This document shows, piece by piece, positions 62,159 to 64,000 of a stretch of 64,000 bases of DNA (positions are counted from its first letter, which is position 1; each line of letters begins with the position of its first letter). The notes beneath the pieces were generated by a model. It did no database searches and was not told the origin of the DNA. It worked only from the letters and a program-made list of their open reading frames with translations. Source of the DNA: Microcella sp. (GTDB taxonomy: Bacteria; Actinomycetota; Actinomycetes; Actinomycetales; Microbacteriaceae); contig NZ_JAHHDS010000002.1 in NCBI RefSeq assembly GCF_019739195.1, positions 124,001 through 188,000 of the forward strand, read 5' to 3'. The translations under genes and the position numbers were made by a program.

Positions 62159-64000
62159 ATGTCGAACCCGTTCCTCGTGCCCAGCACCCTGCCCTACCAA
62201 CTGCCGCCGTTCGCCGAGATCACCGATGACCACTACGCGCCCGCCATCGAGCAGGGCATGGCCGAGCAACTCGCCGAGATTCAGAACATCACCCGTCGCC
62301 GCGACATGCCGAGCTTCGAGAACACCATGGTGCCGCTCGAGTCGAGCGGGCAGCTGCTCATGCGTGTGCTGCGGGTCTTCTACAACAAGGCGTCAGCAGA
62401 CTCGAACGACGCGACGAACGCCCTCGAAGAAGAGCTCGCGCCGAAGCTCGCCGCCCACGAAGACGCCATCAAGCTCGACTCGGCGCTCTACTGGCGCATC
62501 GCGCAGCTGCACGGGCGGCTCGACGAGCTGGCGCTGACTCCCGAGCAGCGTTACCTCGTCGAACGGCACTACACCGAGATGACCCTCGCGGGCGCGGGCC
62601 TCGACGACGAGCAGAAGACGCGTTTGAGCGAGCTCAACGCTCGCCTCTCGACACTCACGACCAAGTTCGAGAAGAACCTGCTCGCCGACACCAACGAGCT
62701 CGCTGTCGTGATCGACGACGCGGCCGACCTCGACGGCCTTTCCCCCGGCGAGATCAGCGCCGCCGCCCAGGCCGCCGCCGACCGCGGCCTCGAGGGCAAG
62801 TGTCTGATCACGCTCGTGCTGCCGACCGGCCACCCCTGGCTCGAGAGCCTCACGAACCGCGAGGTGCGCGACCGCATCATGGCGGCGTCGCGCGCCCGCG
62901 GCAGCCGCGGCGGTGAGCACGACAACCGCGAGGTGCTGCTCGAGATCGTGCAGCTACGGGCAGAGCGCGCCGCCCTGCTCGGCTTCGACAACCACGCCGC
63001 GTTCGTCACGGCCGATCAGACGGCGAAGACCCCCGCGCGCGTCGCCGAGATGCTCGATCGCCTCGCCCCGGCGGCAGCACGCAACGCCGCTGCCGAGCAG
63101 CAGAAGCTCGCGGCTCTCGCCGGCCACTCGATCGAAGCGCAAGACTGGGCGTTCTACAACGAGAAGGTGCGCAAGGCCGACTACGACGTCGACACGAGCG
63201 AGCTACGCCCCTATTTCGAGGCCGAGCGCGTGCTGCAGCAGGGCGTCTTCGCCGCCGCGACGAAGGTCTACGGCATCACCTTCACCGAGCGCACCGACCT
63301 CGTCGGGTACCACCCGGAGGTGCGGGTGTTCGAGGTGCGCAACGAGGATGGATCCGACCTCGGGCTCTACCTGCTCGACCTGTACACCCGCGACAGCAAG
63401 CGTGGCGGCGCGTGGATGAACGAGCTCATCGGGCAGAACACGCTGCTCGAGCATCCGACGATCGTCGTCAATAATCTCAACGTGCCCAAGCCCGCCGCGG
63501 GCGAGCCGACCCTGCTGACCTTCGACGAGGTCAACACGTTCTTCCACGAGTTCGGGCACGCGCTGCACGGGCTCTTCGCCCACGTCACCTACCCGCGGTT
63601 CACGGGCACGAACGTGTACCGCGACTTCGTCGAGTTCCCCAGCCAGGTCAACGAGATGTGGATGCTCTGGCCCGAGATCGTCAACGACTACGCGGTGCAC
63701 CACGTCACGGGCGAGCCGATCCCGGCCGAGACCCTCGACCGCGTGCGCGCCGCGCAGCTGTGGGGCGAGGGATTCGCGACGAGCGAGTACCTCGCTGCGG
63801 CGCTGCTCGACCAGGCCTGGCATACGCTCAGCGCCGCCGAGGCCGCTGCCGTCACGGATGTCGCCGCGTTCGAAGCCGCTGCCCTGACACGCGTGGGTCT
63901 CGACAACCCCGCGGTGCCGACGCGCTACAGCTCGACGTACTTCGCCCACACCTTCTCCGGCGGCTACGACGCCGGCTACTACAGCTACATCTGGAGCGAG
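62159..64000 (+). CDS. M3 family metallopeptidase (peptidyl-dipeptidase Dcp-like), 3' end outside window
   Basis: An open frame of 614 residues that runs off the right edge, so the C-terminus (about 60-70 residues in relatives) is missing. It begins SNPFLVPSTLPYQLPPFAEI, typical of Dcp, and carries the zinc motif HEFGH at residues 463-467 in FFHEFGHALHGLF, with FVEFPSQVNEMW downstream holding the third ligand. Dcp removes C-terminal dipeptides from peptides. TAGGCT (62146-62151) ends seven bases before the ATG, so it is probably leaderless. Divergent from the HTH regulator, whose repeat array lies in its promoter. Confidence 0.92.
   Translation, partial: MSNPFLVPSTLPYQLPPFAEITDDHYAPAIEQGMAEQLAEIQNITRRRDMPSFENTMVPLESSGQLLMRVLRVFYNKASADSNDATNALEEELAPKLAAHEDAIKLDSALYWRIAQLHGRLDELALTPEQRYLVERHYTEMTLAGAGLDDEQKTRLSELNARLSTLTTKFEKNLLADTNELAVVIDDAADLDGLSPGEISAAAQAAADRGLEGKCLITLVLPTGHPWLESLTNREVRDRIMAASRARGSRGGEHDNREVLLEIVQLRAERAALLGFDNHAAFVTADQTAKTPARVAEMLDRLAPAAARNAAAEQQKLAALAGHSIEAQDWAFYNEKVRKADYDVDTSELRPYFEAERVLQQGVFAAATKVYGITFTERTDLVGYHPEVRVFEVRNEDGSDLGLYLLDLYTRDSKRGGAWMNELIGQNTLLEHPTIVVNNLNVPKPAAGEPTLLTFDEVNTFFHEFGHALHGLFAHVTYPRFTGTNVYRDFVEFPSQVNEMWMLWPEIVNDYAVHHVTGEPIPAETLDRVRAAQLWGEGFATSEYLAAALLDQAWHTLSAAEAAAVTDVAAFEAAALTRVGLDNPAVPTRYSSTYFAHTFSGGYDAGYYSYIWSE

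Overview
The window is one contiguous piece of a high-GC (roughly two thirds G+C) bacterial chromosome, densely packed with genes, with no insertion sequence, prophage, CRISPR array or rRNA operon. Several features point to Actinomycetota and most likely the family Microbacteriaceae: the order ileS-folC-DUF4233-ndk with a short-stem T-box in front of ileS, the actinobacterial LexA box form TCGAAC-N4-GTTCGA, a large RNase E/G with long disordered ends, the cydABDC operon, and many leaderless genes. The family-level placement is inference from gene content; no 16S gene is present.

Layout, left to right. 1-7.6 kb: aspartase (aspA) and the cytochrome bd oxidase operon cydA-cydB-cydD-cydC, read leftward. 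7.7-12.5 kb: a DedA membrane protein, then an osmoprotectant ABC transporter operon and a TetR regulator with a clear operator. 12.5-14.1 kb: an App1-type phosphatase and a small OB-fold-like protein placed behind a perfect SOS box. 14.2-17.3 kb: a two-component system (kinase first, then regulator) facing two tandem paralogous secreted Ser/Pro-repeat proteins; matching inverted repeats sit upstream of all three transcription units. 17.3-31.5 kb: metabolic and membrane genes (an APH/maltokinase-like kinase, small membrane proteins, a GH3 glycosidase lipoprotein, a UbiA prenyltransferase, a DHA2 exporter, a P-type ATPase, a rhodanese lipoprotein behind a CsoR/CstR-type palindrome, a luciferase-like oxidoreductase, pdxH, and a polytopic membrane protein paired with a beta-propeller protein). 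31.5-33.1 kb: a PLP decarboxylase and tRNA-Ala(GGC). 33.2-40.1 kb: the leftward housekeeping cluster rplU-rpmA-obg-proB-proA-(small membrane protein)-nadD-(anchored disordered protein)-rsfS. 40.3-45.3 kb: DUF4031, a three-gene membrane cluster (permease, TIGR03943, propeller protein), then a small accessory patch with an orphan MNT nucleotidyltransferase and a RelE-type toxin-antitoxin pair. 45.4-54.6 kb: rne with a long leader, a VKOR-family protein, ndk, DUF4233, folC and ileS with its T-box. 54.6-64 kb: a metabolite:H+ symporter, a secreted Ig-like protein, a flavodoxin-like protein, valS, a GNAT enzyme, a 108-nt fold-back element between convergent genes, an HTH regulator with a 14-bp iterated operator array, and an M3 metallopeptidase running off the right edge.

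How genes work together. CydDC is needed for assembly of the CydAB quinol oxidase and shares its operon. The rplU-to-rsfS block couples ribosome components and assembly/silencing factors with proline and NAD synthesis. FolC, Ndk and IleS share an operon controlled by isoleucyl-tRNA charging. At least fifteen genes have a TANNNT-like -10 element ending 6-7 nt before the start codon and no Shine-Dalgarno, so leaderless translation is a general property of this genome; operon-internal genes mostly use ATGA/GTGA overlaps.

The most interesting unexplained signals are the candidate regulon linking the two-component system to the secreted repeat proteins, the SOS-box-controlled OB-fold-like gene, the 14-bp operator array, and the 108-nt fold-back element.
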